Notes: generated by a model not told the origin, from the sequence alone. Shown: positions 41,396 through 54,240, counted from the first letter of the stretch. The stretch: 64,000 nt of DNA from Heligmosomoides polygyrus polygyrus (GCA_947396885.1 OX377205.1:57446969-57510968); one strand, 5' to 3'. Numbers and translations are program-made.

Positions 41396-43239
41396 AGTAT
41401 GTGGGGCATGTCTTTTGCATTTTTGCAATTTTCACATTCATAAGAGGGGAGTATGTGATGACAGTAGAGGAGGCCGAAAAAACAGTTTACATGTTGTTCA
41501 GCCTTATGAAGAATAAAGGTTGGCGTTGCTAAAGCCTCGTTGGGGATGCACCGCATATTCTACTCCAACGGATACGGTGAAGGCACATTTGGTGCGTATT
41601 TAGCATTTACATTGGCTTGGTGTGGACAACCGACGAACAACTCAGAGTTTATCCTTCTGTGACAAATCTGATACAAAATAGCCAATACAGGAGGAATGAA
41701 GGGCTTGGCTATTCCTGGCGGGACCAGAGCTAAGAACCTTGAATTCGGGAGATGCTACATGCTAAACTAATGTATGGTGATGTTGACTGCGCAACTGTCA
41801 TTCATCCCTTCCTCTTCCATTTCATGTGTTTTCATGCTATCAGCTATTAAGTGTTTCGGGTATGTCGCAGTCAAGGTGGACGGGAACGACAATATCGAAA
41901 AGCACAGAACATCGAGGAAACATGAAAAGTAGCGGAAGGGGTTAGGTAGAATGCTTTACAGGTACAAGGAGTGCTTACTCCGTACCGATTGTTTAAGCCA
42001 CGTACTCGAATTTGGTATTGTTTTGGAAACCACTTCTAAGAAACGTTTTATTATTCCTTAACTCTTGAGTCTCTTAACATCTTGTTTGCCGCTGATTCAT
42101 CGATGGAGCATGGGGGTGTTGTGGAGGCATGGCGTCCGTGCAGTCCCGCAACGATCGTCTGTGTAGAGTGTAAAAACTCACTCCGCGACAAGCCCGTCGC
42201 TACTTCGGTAGGCTTAGTCGCGAGTATGGGCCTGTTCATACTTCGCAACGGGACCGATGGAAGCGATTGGTCGGCCGGGGAGGTCATTTGTATCATTTGT
42301 ACACGTATTATGACTTCTCCACCGATGACAGCTACCTCATTTCGCTTCAAGGCTATGCTCGATAAAAGCCAGGTGACCTAAAATAACTGAGCACGCTCTG
42401 ATTTCCGTGTAATTGTTATACTGTGGTCATCTATTAATTGATCATTATGAGTACCTAAGTGATGCAGCTGGTGAATATTCCATGTTCGACTGTCATTGAA
42501 TCTTGGAATGATATTGATCAGTATGAATACCCAACTATTAATTATGCAATTATTAATTATAATGGAAAGGTGCCACAGACGTATGTGTGAACGAAGAAAG
42601 CAGATGAGCACTGCGAGAATCTTCACACTTCATATAATAGAAAAGTCGGCTGCATTTTTGCAAAGTCCTGGAACTCACAAAGATAGAAGCTCGGAAACTT
42701 CATTATGGAATGGCACAATCACACAAGGAAATACCCACTAAACATCGAATCTGCAAGAAAGGATGTAAAATACTAGGTCAAGGAATCAAACGCCTGACAC
42801 TACGCCTACGAAGCAGTGTTTTACACCTTTCCCCATATTCTATGTTTGGGAACTATTGCGTTGTGAGACTGTGCGGTTTCTTAATTTCCCTTGTGAAGTT
42901 TCAGGGCCCCTAACTCAACAGTTTCAAGGACATGGGAAGAATGGGAAATTCTTACTTTTCTACTACTGGAAGGAAGATTTTTTTTACAAAGATAAACATT
43001 TTCGCCCTTCAGACATCTAGACACCTGAGACCTCTCCCTGGTTAGTTGGCTAACGTTTTCCACGAGTTTCAAGGTTTTCATGTCGGTCCTTCAAAACTCC
43101 ATGCTCTTTATATGATTTCACTACTTAAAACTATGAATCTGACTGAAGATATGCACGCTGATTCGCTCAGTCGAATGCCCAAACCAATTGGAATTGTGAG
43201 AGAAGTGCTTAAAAATTCACGATGCCAGCAGTTATCTGA
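41396..43239. other. No recognisable gene
   Basis: Open frames of about 100 codons on both strands at 42,051-42,381 overlap one another and lack motifs. Confidence 0.35.
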
Positions 43240-43580
43240 ATATGCGCCGGTCCCGCGACGATTGTTATTATAGTAACGGTTTGAAAACGTTATACCCTAG
43301 TAAATAGGTCTTGTGTCAATTATAAAGTCGTAGTTTAAAAGTAATTGGAACACAACTACCATCCCTAATTAGCGATCGAGCAGTTGATCTATTCTTAGAC
43401 TTTTACCGCTTTCGGCTTCTCCATTATTGATTATCGTAAAGATGACATGCCAGCTTGATCTACCGGTACCGCGGCGAATGTTATTACAGCAACGGTGGTG
43501 CCCTACTAAGAACGTTTATGTCAATTATAAAGTCATAGTTTAGAAGTAATGAGAGGACGCACCATATCTGGTTAAAATTA
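43240..43580 (-). repeat. Two arm-type units of the 40,277 family
   Basis: CGACGATTGTTATTATAGTAACGG (about 43,256) and GCGAATGTTATTACAGCAACGG (about 43,473) each precede a segment with TGTCAATTATAAAGTC. They match the arms at 40,277 and 41,395. Confidence 0.6.
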
Positions 43581-44431
43581 TTGATCTACTTAGAGAGGTT
43601 TTACAGGTATCTCTATATCGGCTTCACGATCCAAGTTCAGTACTATGATCCCTTCACTTGGCGCCTCTTACCTCTGCGAAAGAACGGTAATTCGCACCTG
43701 CACTGGTGCCCCGGAGCATCTCTTTAGGGCAGCCAATGTAGGTGCGAGTGACCGTAAAAGGTGCGAAGAGGGCAACGGGTCAGGACATCCGGCGAACGCA
43801 ATGGGAACCCAAGCAATTACTCTAATACAGGGGAGCAACTTCTAAATGAGGGACCAATGTGACACTGGGTGTAGGTCTAGAGCTGGGATCCCTTCTTTGA
43901 AGCAGAAAAATGTCAGGAGAGTTTGTCTAAAAGCTTTTAAACTAAGAACGTTGACCAATTCACATCTAAATTAATTATAAATATAGAAGAAGGATATTTC
44001 GGACTACATTCAGGAATTTAAGAGGCACATTATGGACCTCCCGCTTTAGACGTGCATCGTGCTGCTTAGAAAAATGTCATAGCTCCACTTAAAAGGTGAA
44101 GGGTTCAAGATGAATATGCTGACTTCGTGAAAATATCGAAACTTGATAGAGTCAAAACAGACAAAGGGAGACAATTTCCAAACGGTAACAAAACATGTAA
44201 AGCAACTTACATCCAAGTTTGGTGATCCCTCATTTGTTATCTGAGTACCCAATCAAGGACATTGCACCATCTTGCTTATCAAGAAGGGTCCTTGTATCCG
44301 GATGCACAAGGAAACCTTCATGAAGTAGCAAGTGATTACAAAGCTGGAGATGAAAGTGGGAGAAATAGGTGGAATATAGCGCAGAATATCCTATCGATCC
44401 CATCGGTGGTAGCAGCTGATGGCTGGGGAGG
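43581..44431. other. No recognisable gene
   Basis: Nothing beyond short frames. Confidence 0.35.
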
Positions 44432-44490
44432 AGGCCCGTTCTTCCGAGGATTGCTAGGATGCAGGCGTCGATCCGCTCGTTACGATTGCG
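44432..44490 (-). repeat. Inverted partner of 45,868-45,915
   Basis: GATTGCTAGGATGCAGGCG followed by TCGATCCGCT is found exactly in inverse at 45,870-45,898. Both are accompanied by a CCGTTCTTCC block. Confidence 0.65.
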
Positions 44491-45867
44491 ACGCCGTATT
44501 CTCATTGGGGCGCGCCATTTTCAAGGGTACTCAATGAGTCCCGAAGAGCTTGAAAGCTTCTATTGAAATGTTTGAGGTTGGCATGTTACTGGCACAGGTA
44601 ATCGTGGATCACCATCTTTACTAATAATTATATTTTATCAATTAAAAACGTTTTTCATGCATTTAGTTGTCAAAGTCATTCCATATAATCGTACTCGTTT
44701 TATACTATCACTTCTTTGGAAGAACCAGTGTAAGATCCATTATACTTACAACATTAGGCATGAAATATCGGATGGCAACCATTAATATGATATGGCTACC
44801 AGAATCATCTAGACAATGGTGATATCAGTGATACTGTTAAAAAGCAATAAAATGAGACTGTTGAGTAGATTCTCAAGGATTCTAATAACTTAGAAAGATT
44901 AGCGAGATCTTACATCCTAGGCAGGTCCAACGTCAAGAAGCAAGATATTGTACTACCTCAAATTAACTGCCGCTTCTAGACTTTTACAGAATTTTTGGGT
45001 GCTTAATTAGAGGTTTTACGATAATGGTTCAGGAGGGTATGCATCGCCAAGAACTTCGCATTGCCACTCGCCGTTTTCACATATGGAACAGAGAGCTCCA
45101 AGTGGGAACAGCATTGAAGGAACCCTTACTGAACAATTGTGAATTCACCATCCTCATCGCAAAGCTGCTCCTGGCAATGCTTAGCCAGCTCGCTGTTGGT
45201 GTAAGGCACAGTCTCTCATCCCAGGCAAGAAACAGTGGGAATTCTGTTCTTCTTGTCTTAATTCCTTACGATTAATTCGAGTTCAATCCGATCATGTGCT
45301 ATCTAAATGCAAAAAAAAAGCTTGACCGCCACCTCGACCTCCAGCTCATATATCATGTTTTCATACGGTGACAGTTTAGATGCTGAAAATAAAAAGGCTG
45401 TGAGGCACTTTAGAGAAAGGACTAACATGCGCAAACAAGCAACTCCCAAAATGCCTTGCCGGAAATTCCGAAAAGGAAACTCAGCACTAACACCATATTT
45501 CGCAAGTTTTATATCCTCTTTGAACAATTCTATCTCCTGTTCATTGCACCCATGAATTTCGCTTATGTGCTTGTACATGCTGCCGAAAACCAGTGGACCT
45601 TTGAGGCGAATGTTACATTTGACAGACATCGTCATGTTTCCGCGCGTGACTGTAAAGTCAATATATCAATTGAAGAATCAAACTGAACATACGGAGGCAT
45701 TTAGAGTGACGAGAACAAGTTGCTATAACACGGAAGGGCAGAATCCCTATGTAATAGGGAAAAAGTTACCAATATCCAAAGGATCTATCCATTGCACCCT
45801 AATCACAACGCGCCCCAACCGCAAGTGCGCGCCCCAATCGTAATTTCGGAAGAATGTGCTCCAATCG
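44491..45867. other. Interior between inverted copies, no recognisable gene
   Basis: Overlapping open frames at 45,303-45,690 on both strands have no recognisable domain. The stretch could be the body of an inverted-repeat element. Confidence 0.35.
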
Positions 45868-45995
45868 CTAGCGGATCGACGCCTGCATCCTAGCAATCCT
45901 CCGTTCTTCCCCCAGCACTCCGAGCGCGCGAACTCGTCCGCGATGGGCGCTAATTGCGCCGCCCCTCCGCATGCTGGGGGAAGAACGGGCCCCCT
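45868..45995. repeat. Fold-back segment
   Basis: CCGTTCTTCCCCCAGCA at about 45,900 and its exact inverse at about 45,973-45,989 make a 17-bp stem around a GC-rich loop. The outer part pairs with 44,432-44,490. Confidence 0.65.
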
Positions 45996-48701
45996 CCATT
46001 TCACATGTATGCATGTACCGGCTGTGCGCGTAATTTAGGGTGCGTGATGCGCCGGCGCACACAGCTGCCTCATGATACCGTACCCCGCGCCCAATTTAAG
46101 CACTCGCAGCTGAGCGTCACGGGGATATCTGCTTATAATCGCTCCAGAAGTCTATTTTGATGCGTTTTTCGGAGCAATAGAGTTGGCGGGCTACGGGGCA
46201 GGAGGGGGGGGGGGGGGGGAGAGGCGGGCGTGTGGAGTTATGGCTTTTTTGCCTTTTTCGTAATTGGGCCTTCTATTCCGGCAGAATCCTAGTATAGTGT
46301 TGGGTTTCCGCTAGGAAAACAAGATGCCGCAGCCTCATATCGAAAATATCCAAGCCTATCAGGATTAGTGCCAACTCGTATTGGACTGCGGGACATTATG
46401 TACGAATCGTCGCCGCAGACGACGCGAGCGCGAAAAAAGTCGTCGAAACGGGGCGACATTACCGATCGATGATCGGCAGTGGTCCAGAATCACGGAGCCG
46501 TCTTCCTTTTTGGAAACCTCTGACCACGACAACTCGTTACGGCAGGGTGATAACTTCCTCCCAAACACCACGAACACACGCGGTTTTATCCTCGCAATAC
46601 TGCTGTCAGGCTGAGACCAGGGATATTGTTTGCCGAGCGATGGTTACCAGCGATGTTCGGCAATTCTGTGCAAGAAAACAGGGCGTGGAAGACAGGAAGG
46701 AAGGAACGGAGAACGGAGAAAACTGAAGAAGGGAACAGCGGAAAGATAGCAATAGTGAATCAAGTTGTTCAACAAATGTTCGAATTGGTGTGTGGAATGA
46801 CTGGGGCCACTTCTTTTCTACCTGAACAATGGATATCCATTTTCAACGAAACATTTGGCAGAGTAAATGACTTTATCGTCTTCATATGACCGTGGCTAGG
46901 ATCGAGCGCATTTCTGGAGACATTTTGGACATCTCAAGACAGAAGTTCTGATCGCAACAAAACATCGTTATGACAGCTTACGACCTCGCTACCAGCCACT
47001 CGAGGCTTAAGGAAACTGATTTGAATCATCTCAAGATACACTGTCGCTGTATAACAAACAAACCTGTCGCTGCTTTGGGATGTGTGTAGTAAAAAGTTCG
47101 ACGCTATCACATGAGCTGTCACCACTTTATACATTTGGAAATGCGCAATCAAAAATAGATTTTCTCAGTGGTACCATTTTTTCGAATAGAGTGGTGTCAC
47201 TGTCTTCTATATTAGATGCGCTACAATAGGGACAATAGGAGACTCATATTTAAAGCTCCCAGTAGCAGGTTTCGTTCAGCCCGTAGGTTGCTGAACGTCT
47301 GGAAATGCTGCGGACTTCCATGACGGAGTATATACCACCGCAACACCGTCAAGTAGTGCACAAATATTACTGCTACTTCTTATTTTGGCTATTACTGCTC
47401 CTCATCTCTATACGACTATTACGGTCACCATGCAGCTTTGTTGGTCCTGTCAGATCCATTAGGCTTCTTACTGGCGCAGTACGAGTCGCGTCTCGGTGGT
47501 GGTTGCCGCGCAAGTACCGAGCAGTCGCACCTCATGCTCCAAGAACGCGACAGTCCGACTCCAGCTGCGATTCCCTGACAGTCGACGCCTGTGAGCGCCA
47601 GAGTACTTGAAACAGGCGTAGAGTACGATGTCATGAGGGTTACAGGGTACGGGTCAACCATGACTCATATTTCGGCGGTTTCGTCGTGCCGTCGGCGCCC
47701 TCTCGATTAGAGATCCCGCTCTCCTGCCTCGCTGCATCTCCACCATTGCGCTAGAGTCCAGACAACGGAGCACCCCCGCGCTTCTCTACTGCAGGCGAGA
47801 TAGGGCAGCTCGAATACTGCGCTTCATAAGCCATTATTTCGCATATGAAGAATGTCGGTTTGGCGACCTCACTTATTGGAAACGTTGATGCGATGGGATA
47901 GTCTTGGCTTACCTTTTCGACTTTTTTAAAAGAATGTCACGCCAAGGACACTGGCAATAGTACTCACAACCAGTGTCCCGGCTCAAAGGTGAGATCCGAT
48001 CCCTGCTGTGTCGCGAGTTTGGGGCGCGCCGTGCACTTGCCAGAACGTCACAGTGGTGGTTACACAAGGTCACACGCAAAGTACTGAGCGGCTTGGAATA
48101 GGTTATATCGCTTCTCTTGTGTAGACCAATGAGATTTCAAGCCCGTTACTTCTCAAAACCTGGCTTCAGAACGCTTCGGAGATCAGTTACTGCAGTGCTG
48201 TGTGAACACATATTGGTTTTTACCTCAAAGAGAGGGCCTTTTTCGGAAATTTTATCCTAAGGTTCATTGTTTCTAGCTGTATGTATATGAGTATATTCCA
48301 TCACTATCGTCTGTAAAAAGAAACAGACATAAGGCTCCCAGAAAAAAGAAAGCTTAAGGGTCAGAGATCGGTCTTAAGGATTGTCATCTGTTCATAAACG
48401 AAAATGTTCTGTCCAAGGAAGACGAATAGTAGAATACCATGAGAACGATCCACTTAAGCTTGTTGCTTCCTGTTTTCCACTGGCATGTGCTTCCATGAAA
48501 ACCTTGTCATTATGTAAGCAGGACCCAAACGTTGTCTCTACCAGTTTCTTTATAGAAATCCAGTTTTGCCAGACCTGCGTACCTTCACTAATTGATGTCT
48601 GTCGTGCCACCCAAAACGTAGCAGCTTCCAGACGTCTGTTGGTGACCTTTTAGAAGTCTGTAAGCTACGAAAGTTGCAATTCTCCTTGAAACTCAGAGAA
48701 A
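45996..48701. other. No recognisable gene
   Basis: There is a G homopolymer at about 46,203-46,219. 46,015-46,090 is an inverted match to 50,795-50,870 (CACACAGCTGCCTCATGA and neighbours). Several 70-100 codon frames lack motifs. Confidence 0.35.
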
Positions 48702-49012
48702 GGTCAAAGAGGTCACCGTGGAGTTTCTCAAAGCGACCTATACAGGGTAGTAGGGCGTTGTCTGGGAAGCACCATAGTGGTTTCCAAATTTCCTGCGGAC
48801 TCTGGGTAGGTGAAGAATGGCAAAAAACTGTACCGCTTCAGTGCGGGCAGATAACGTAAAACTGACGCCTGGAATGCCCTTGTCGTGCCTACAAATAGTC
48901 CTGCAAAAGGTTTGAAGCTTCAATCATTGCTAGAACCTAGGAATTGATTAATTCCTAATTGAAGCGAGGCGGCGCATTCACGGGAGGCGCGCGCCACTAG
49001 GGCACCAGTGAC

Positions 49013-49085
49013 TGGATGGCCGAGTGGTTAGCGTAGCAGACTTGTGGGTGGGAGGTGGAGGGTTCGATTCCGACGGTGTGGCTTC
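49013..49085 (+). repeat. tRNA-Ser-like SINE in left arm
   Basis: It carries TGGCCGAGTGGTTAGCG (A box) and GGTTCGATTCC (B box). The acceptor ends do not pair, so this is not a working tRNA gene. The inverted twin is at 50,230-50,312. Confidence 0.75.
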
Positions 49086-49219
49086 TGCATTGCTGGGCGC
49101 ACATCTTGCGTTTTTGCCACCGTAAAGTGCTTTTCTGTTACGACTAGGTGTCATATTCGATTTCCAACCCTAATTTCAAACTTCTGTTGTGCGATTTTAC
49201 TCCAAAACACAAGTCACGC

Positions 49220-49839
49220 TAATGAATATGCAATAAACTGTTTGGCAGTTGTGGTAACGTTTTATGAAACACGCGAAGCAAAGCAGCTTCTGACACTAGC
49301 AGCAACGGATAAATGCCAAGGAAGAGCAGCCGGAAGCTTCCTGGCAGGGCGTGTCGAAAGGCGTAGTCCACCAGTGTTGAGAAGTGCCCCGGATGCGTGC
49401 CCACATATCCAGCTGCCACTCACGCGTACGCAAAGCACCTTTGGAATACCGGAGCGCAGAATTGCCTATACGTCTGACTGACCACCTGCAAGGACGGGTG
49501 CCTTGAAAATTGCCTTAAAAATTCAAACATCAAGTGAGCTGGTCCGAAGCGATTCATGATTACCTTCAAAGTATTGCCTCTTGAGAAGCAGTAGAAATCC
49601 GGACGGAGGTGGAGCACATGTTCATGAATTCGCCGAATGAACCGTTTGAAAAGCCGGAAGAAGTATACATCGAGAGCCTGGCAAAGGCTCATCGCTCCTG
49701 GCGGTATTGTCATCAGCTTAAGCTGTTTTCCAGCAGGCACTTCAGAAACGAGGTTCTCGTGATCCCTGAACCCATGCCAGCTGTCAAGGAGGACAATGGT
49801 TAGGGGGGGGGGGGAGCTGCCGAAGAGCCAACCACGCAT
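49220..49839 (-). pseudogene. DDE transposase fragment
   Basis: The minus-strand frame from 49,839 begins within the catalytic core: TIVLLDSWHGF has the second-Asp context, and LMTIPPGAMSLCQALDVYFF is followed by RLFKRFIRR, a run I associate with nematode DDE transposons in which the third acidic residue lies at LDVY. It ends at 49,420. The reading continues in the left arm as AAGYVGTHPGHFS. The right arm repeats this C-terminus on the plus strand (49,886-50,077), where EASGCSSLAFIRSCWCQ and KLLCFTCF form a cysteine-rich end. The first catalytic Asp and the DNA-binding domain are absent. The family name is from memory, the motif order is seen. Confidence 0.65.
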
Positions 49840-50229
49840 TCTCGAAAGAAACGCGGGACTTGTTGCTTACATGTAGCGCGAGTGGGTGGCAGCTGGATAT
49901 GTGGACATGCATCCGGGGCACTTCTCAACAGCGGCGAACTACGCCTTCGATGAAGTGCCTGTCGACACATCCTGCCAGGAAGCTTCCGGCTGCTCTTCCT
50001 TGGCATTTATCCGCTCCTGCTGGTGTCAGAAGCTGCTTTGCTTCACGTGTTTCACAGAACGTTACCACAACTGTTAAACAGTTTATTGCATATTCATTAG
50101 CGCGATTTGTGTTTTGAAGTAAAATCGCATCACAGAAGGTTGAAATCAGGGTTGGAAATTGAATATGACACCTAGTCATGTGACAGAAAAGCACTTTACG
50201 GTGGCAAAAACGCAAGATGTGCGCCCAGC

Positions 50230-50312
50230 GATGCAGAAGCCACACCGCCGGAATCGAACCCTCGACCTCCCACCCGCAAGTCCGCCACGCTAACCACTCG
50301 GCCATCCAGCCG
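50230..50312 (-). repeat. tRNA-Ser-like SINE in right arm
   Basis: On the minus strand it carries TGGCCGAGTGGTTAGCG and GGTTCGATTCC, like 49,013-49,085. Confidence 0.75.
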
Positions 50313-50889
50313 CTGGCGCCCTAGTGGCGCGCGCCTCTCGTAAATGCGCCGCCTCGCTTCAGTTAGGAATTAATCAATTCCTAGGTTCTAGCAATGATTG
50401 GAGCTTCAAACCTTTTGCAGGACTATTTGTGGGCACGACAAGGGCATTCCAGGCGTCAGTTTTGCGTTATCGGCCCGCACTGAAGCGGTACAGTTTTTTG
50501 CCATTTTTGACCTACCCAGAGGTCCGCAGGAAATTTGGAAACCACTATGGTGCTTCCCAGGCAATGCCCTAGAACCCTGTATAGGTCGCTTTGAGAAACT
50601 CCACGGTGACCTCTTTGACCGTCCTCGTCAGCCTCACTGCGCACCTCCGCAACTGCTAGCGGTTATGAAGAAGCAGGCGACGAGAGGGTACTCTCACCCG
50701 CGCGCTGAGTCAGCTCACACGGCCGCCGTCGGATCGCAGCCGGTGTGTCTGTTTCTCTGCGCTCTTACCTTTCCGCTCGTCTGGTTGACCCGTGTCCTTA
50801 GACGTGTCATGAGGCAGCTGTGTGCGGTGGCACATCACACACCATAAATGACGCACACAGCCGGCTATATTTATAAATAAGACCAAGCG

Positions 50890-51019
50890 ACACAACCCCT
50901 CTATCGGCTCTTTCTGTGTCTCTGACCGCGGCAGAGAAAGAGAGTGCGGTTTGAAACTCCCGCCGCTCTCAGAGGCTTGTCCGGAAACTCGTCCGCACTT
51001 TGTTCCGGAGTACGTTTAA
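50890..51019 (-). repeat. TTAA-type MITE copy
   Basis: This is the inverse of 25,986-26,105. The outer TTAA is at 51,016-51,019. The shared core is TGCGGACGAGTTTCCGGAC on the minus strand. Confidence 0.55.
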
Positions 51020-52509
51020 CGACGAGTCCTCAACTCTATCCACTCATGAGCTTCCAAAGTTCAATATGGGTCACTGGGACTTTTTTCAATATCTAGACAT
51101 AACCAACTACAGTAAAGAACTGATGACTCACCAGAACCGCAGCTAAGGTCATTGGCCCAAACCGATGGGAATCGCAGGATGAAGTTGATTGGCCAAAGCG
51201 CAACGCTTGGGATACACAGCGCCTTCAAAGCAAAAACATAACGAAAAGCAAGGGTTAGTCTCAAAATATCCTCTAAGTATGTCCAGACAACCGATCATTT
51301 GGCATCACCAGTCTTATGCCTACAATTCAACGGAACTCCTAATCAGGACTCCTACTTTTACATTCTTCAAAATATCTACCTGAGTCAAACAAACAAACAC
51401 AGCAATATTCTCGCGGTACAAGTGCTCTACTGCATTCGTTGTTCTTCATACTGCTCTTCAACATAGATAGTATCTTCAAGATACTGAGAAACACTACAGA
51501 TAGGTGTCGAATTGGGTCTTATTTATAAGTGGTATTATGAGCCATTGCGAAATATCGTCAGGAGACTATAATAACTCCGAGCGCCCACTGTGTTCAACAG
51601 TGTAGCGGGTGAACGCCCGGTGTTATTACTTGTTATTTATTTTAGTTTATGCTATGTATGTTTACGGACAAAACGCTTAGTCCTCGCATTAGTTTATTAC
51701 CATTTCATACATAAATATTAGGTGAAAATGACATCAAAAGTAAAGAGGGCAGGTGTCAGCCTGACGGCCGAGCACCACCGAGCCCACACACCACTGTCCA
51801 CCCGGGAGGGCGTTTTCCTTTACTCTCTGGGTTGCGGGGGCTCTAAGTGATGGCTTAATGGGGGTCCCGATAGCCAGTGGGCAAACTCCCGCACGGGTAG
51901 TTTTAATGGGGCCCAATGGCGTCGGGTAAGACAAGGCTAGGCGTTACTGGGTGACCTAATCAATCTCCCGTGGATTGGCTATCCTTTTCTTCTACAGTAG
52001 CCTACGTCACATCTCCCTACAGGCTTTCATCCCCTTACAATTTCCTTACAAGACCCATATCGAGACAGCGTGATCTTCGATATAGGAGAATTACGAAATT
52101 GGTCATTGGTCCGGCTGATGGGCAGCCTATGTCGAAACCAAGGGATCATCACGTGTTCACGTGGTGAGTCTTTCGACATAGGAGAAATGGGAAATTCTCG
52201 AGGAAGCTGGCCGACGGGTCATCCAGGCTCTTGCGTTAGCACTGAGCGGTGTGCCCACCCACCCACCCAACTAAATAGTGCCAAAAAACATTCATCATAA
52301 ACCACATATTCGCAACTGTTTAACTTAAACAAATGTCTTACAGCTGCAAGATTTCAAAAAGCAGCAACGCTAGGGGTTAAAGCTGAACAAATGGGACTAC
52401 ACATCATGAGCGAAACCATAATCGAAGCCGTCAATTCGGACAGAGCGCCTGCAACGTTGAAAGGCTATAAAGCCGTGCTGCAGAGTTCCATGCATGGAGA
52501 AACGGCCCA
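51020..52509. other. No recognisable gene
   Basis: 51,620-51,960 changes abruptly in composition and could be an untranslated end of some element, but no motif supports this. Confidence 0.3.
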
Positions 52510-52514
52510 TATAT

Positions 52515-52630
52515 GAGGAACCAGCGTCCGTCTCCGGCTTCGCCGGCGACTGACGCTGGATGTGCGGGCCACGCCAGGCTTGCCGGCTTCGGGTATGGTG
52601 GGCCACGCTGAGGACGGAGCCAAACCTAGA
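52515..52630 (+). repeat. Single unit of the nested-hairpin repeat
   Basis: CCAGCGTCCGTCTCCGGCTTC through GACGCTGG and CCAAACCTAGATG matches the array at 26,889-27,320, 25 kb away. Confidence 0.8.
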
Positions 52631-52999
52631 TGCTCACCAGTTGTTCACCACATAGACGACTCTTTCCAATGCACACGAGTAGAACTCATGCGAAGCCATC
52701 AAGGAATATTGTAAACTACACTGTTGGAAATAGTAAAACAATCATGTTTCAGTCTGATTATCAATGCACGTCATGAGTGGAGTCTATTTACATATGAGGT
52801 TCGCCTTAAGAAAAATGTCTGACAATTTTATGACAAAAGTAAAAAAAAAAGTTTGACACTCTTGTCTCGTTTTCAAGGATTGGTTTGATTGAGGCCGTTA
52901 CGTTCGCCCTATGCGGTCCGTTCAGAATGCTAAAGACTGGACAAAAGATACGATAGCGTTTGTTGCAAAGGTAGTAGACATGGGATCCGAATCATGAAT
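52631..52999. other. No recognisable gene
   Basis: AT-rich, nothing seen. Confidence 0.35.
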
Positions 53000-53235
53000 T
53001 TTCGGATATCCGGCCGGATTTATCCGGTTTCGGATTATCCGAAATCCGGCTCGGTCGAAAATTGCCCTCATCTGAATCATCTGAAGATCCGGGGTTTCTA
53101 AAATTGTTCTCATCTGAATCATCCGAAGATCCGGGGTTTTCAAAATTGCTCTCATCTGAATCATCCGAAGATCCGGGGTTTTGAAAAACGCAATGATTCG
53201 GATAAAATCGGATAAAAATCGGATAATAGGAGGTT
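53000..53235 (+). repeat. ATCCGG minisatellite, copy 1
   Basis: Units of about 42-50 bp carry CATCTGAATCATCCGAAGATC and CGGGGTTT, three in a row, with ATCCG-rich ends. The same array is at 55,375-55,590. Confidence 0.8.
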
Positions 53236-53470
53236 AGCGCGCCTTACTGGCAAACTCTGCGCCATTGATAACCTGACTTTTTCGGGCAGATTTGCAATCA
53301 TTTGGCGGGAATTCCCTCACAAGGGAAGGGTCTGATAGCGTATATCTGAACGGGGAGAGGGAGTCATCCTATTAAATAGGAATAATCGCCACCCCTCAAC
53401 TAGCATAAAATGTGTTTCATTTTTGCGAAGTCGTGAAACCCAAGGAGTGGGGGTTCTTGAAGTCACAATT
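53236..53470. other. No recognisable gene
   Basis: Nothing seen. Confidence 0.35.
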
Positions 53471-53785
53471 GAACGGCGCATCACGAATTTGGGTTCTTGT
53501 ACGACCGCGATGCCTCTGCCGGCAAGCTACTCGGAGCGCAATGGGTAGTGAGGATGCCTCATGGGAGGAAGGTCGGGGGTTCGATCCTCATGCACTGCTG
53601 CATTCCTGCTTTTTAATTGATTTTAATTGAACGGCGCATCACGAATTTGGGTTCTTGTACGACCGCGATGCTTCTGCCGGCAAGCAGCTCGGAGCGCAAT
53701 GGGTAGTGAGGATGCTTCATGGGAGGAAGGTCGGGGGTTCGATCCTCATGCGCTGCGCATCCCTGCTTTTTAATTGATTTTAATT
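53471..53785 (+). repeat. Tandem dimer of a tRNA-derived SINE
   Basis: Two units with a 158-bp period (53,471 and 53,629) each contain GAGCGCAATGGGTAG (A-box-like) and GGTTCGATCC (B box), and each ends with TTTTTAATTGATTTTAATTG. Confidence 0.8.
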
Positions 53786-54240
53786 GATTGTTTTTATTAT
53801 TAATTTTAATTGAATTTTAAATGATTTTTAAATGATTGGTAGAGGTTTGAGGGATTCTGACGTCTATAGCATTTTCAGATGTTTTCTACGCACTTTCCAG
53901 CTGCATGTTGTGGTACTCAACAGGATGATGCATAAATATTCAACACCAGTGAATACACAGGTACAACGTGCATAAAGCAGCACTGGACACAATGGGCAGG
54001 GTATAAATGCTGCAGGCTCCTCTCAGTCTGTTTCCATACATCGGCCAATGACCTCGGGTAAAACCATCCTGCTCGTATTTTCAAAGGAGACCATGACGTG
54101 ACGTCACATGTGGTTAAAACGAGAAAGTCTGTGGATCCCGGAAATTGACCTAAACGGCATCAATACACTCGTTCTCTCATCTTTGCCTGTCATCTGGAAA
54201 TCAGAGGTCTGCTGGAGGTTCTCTAAAACCTAACACCAAC

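Larger units (their letters stand above)
48702..50620. mobile_element. Large inverted duplication carrying a DDE transposase
   Basis: Arms of about 725 and 744 bp (48,702-49,426 and 49,877-50,620) are diverged inverted copies around a 450-bp centre. Each arm holds, from the outside in, an anonymous segment, a tRNA-Ser-like SINE (49,013-49,085; inverted 50,230-50,312) and the C-terminal coding part of a transposase. The centre holds the rest of the visible transposase on the minus strand. Confidence 0.8.

Noticed and set aside
49013..49085. tRNA-Ser gene
   Set aside because: Good A and B boxes, but the acceptor ends do not pair, and an inverted twin lies in the other arm. This is a SINE.
53060..53190. 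Coding repeat protein (SESSEDPGF units)
   Set aside because: The frame lasts only 60-80 codons, follows the minisatellite unit and has no extension on either side.
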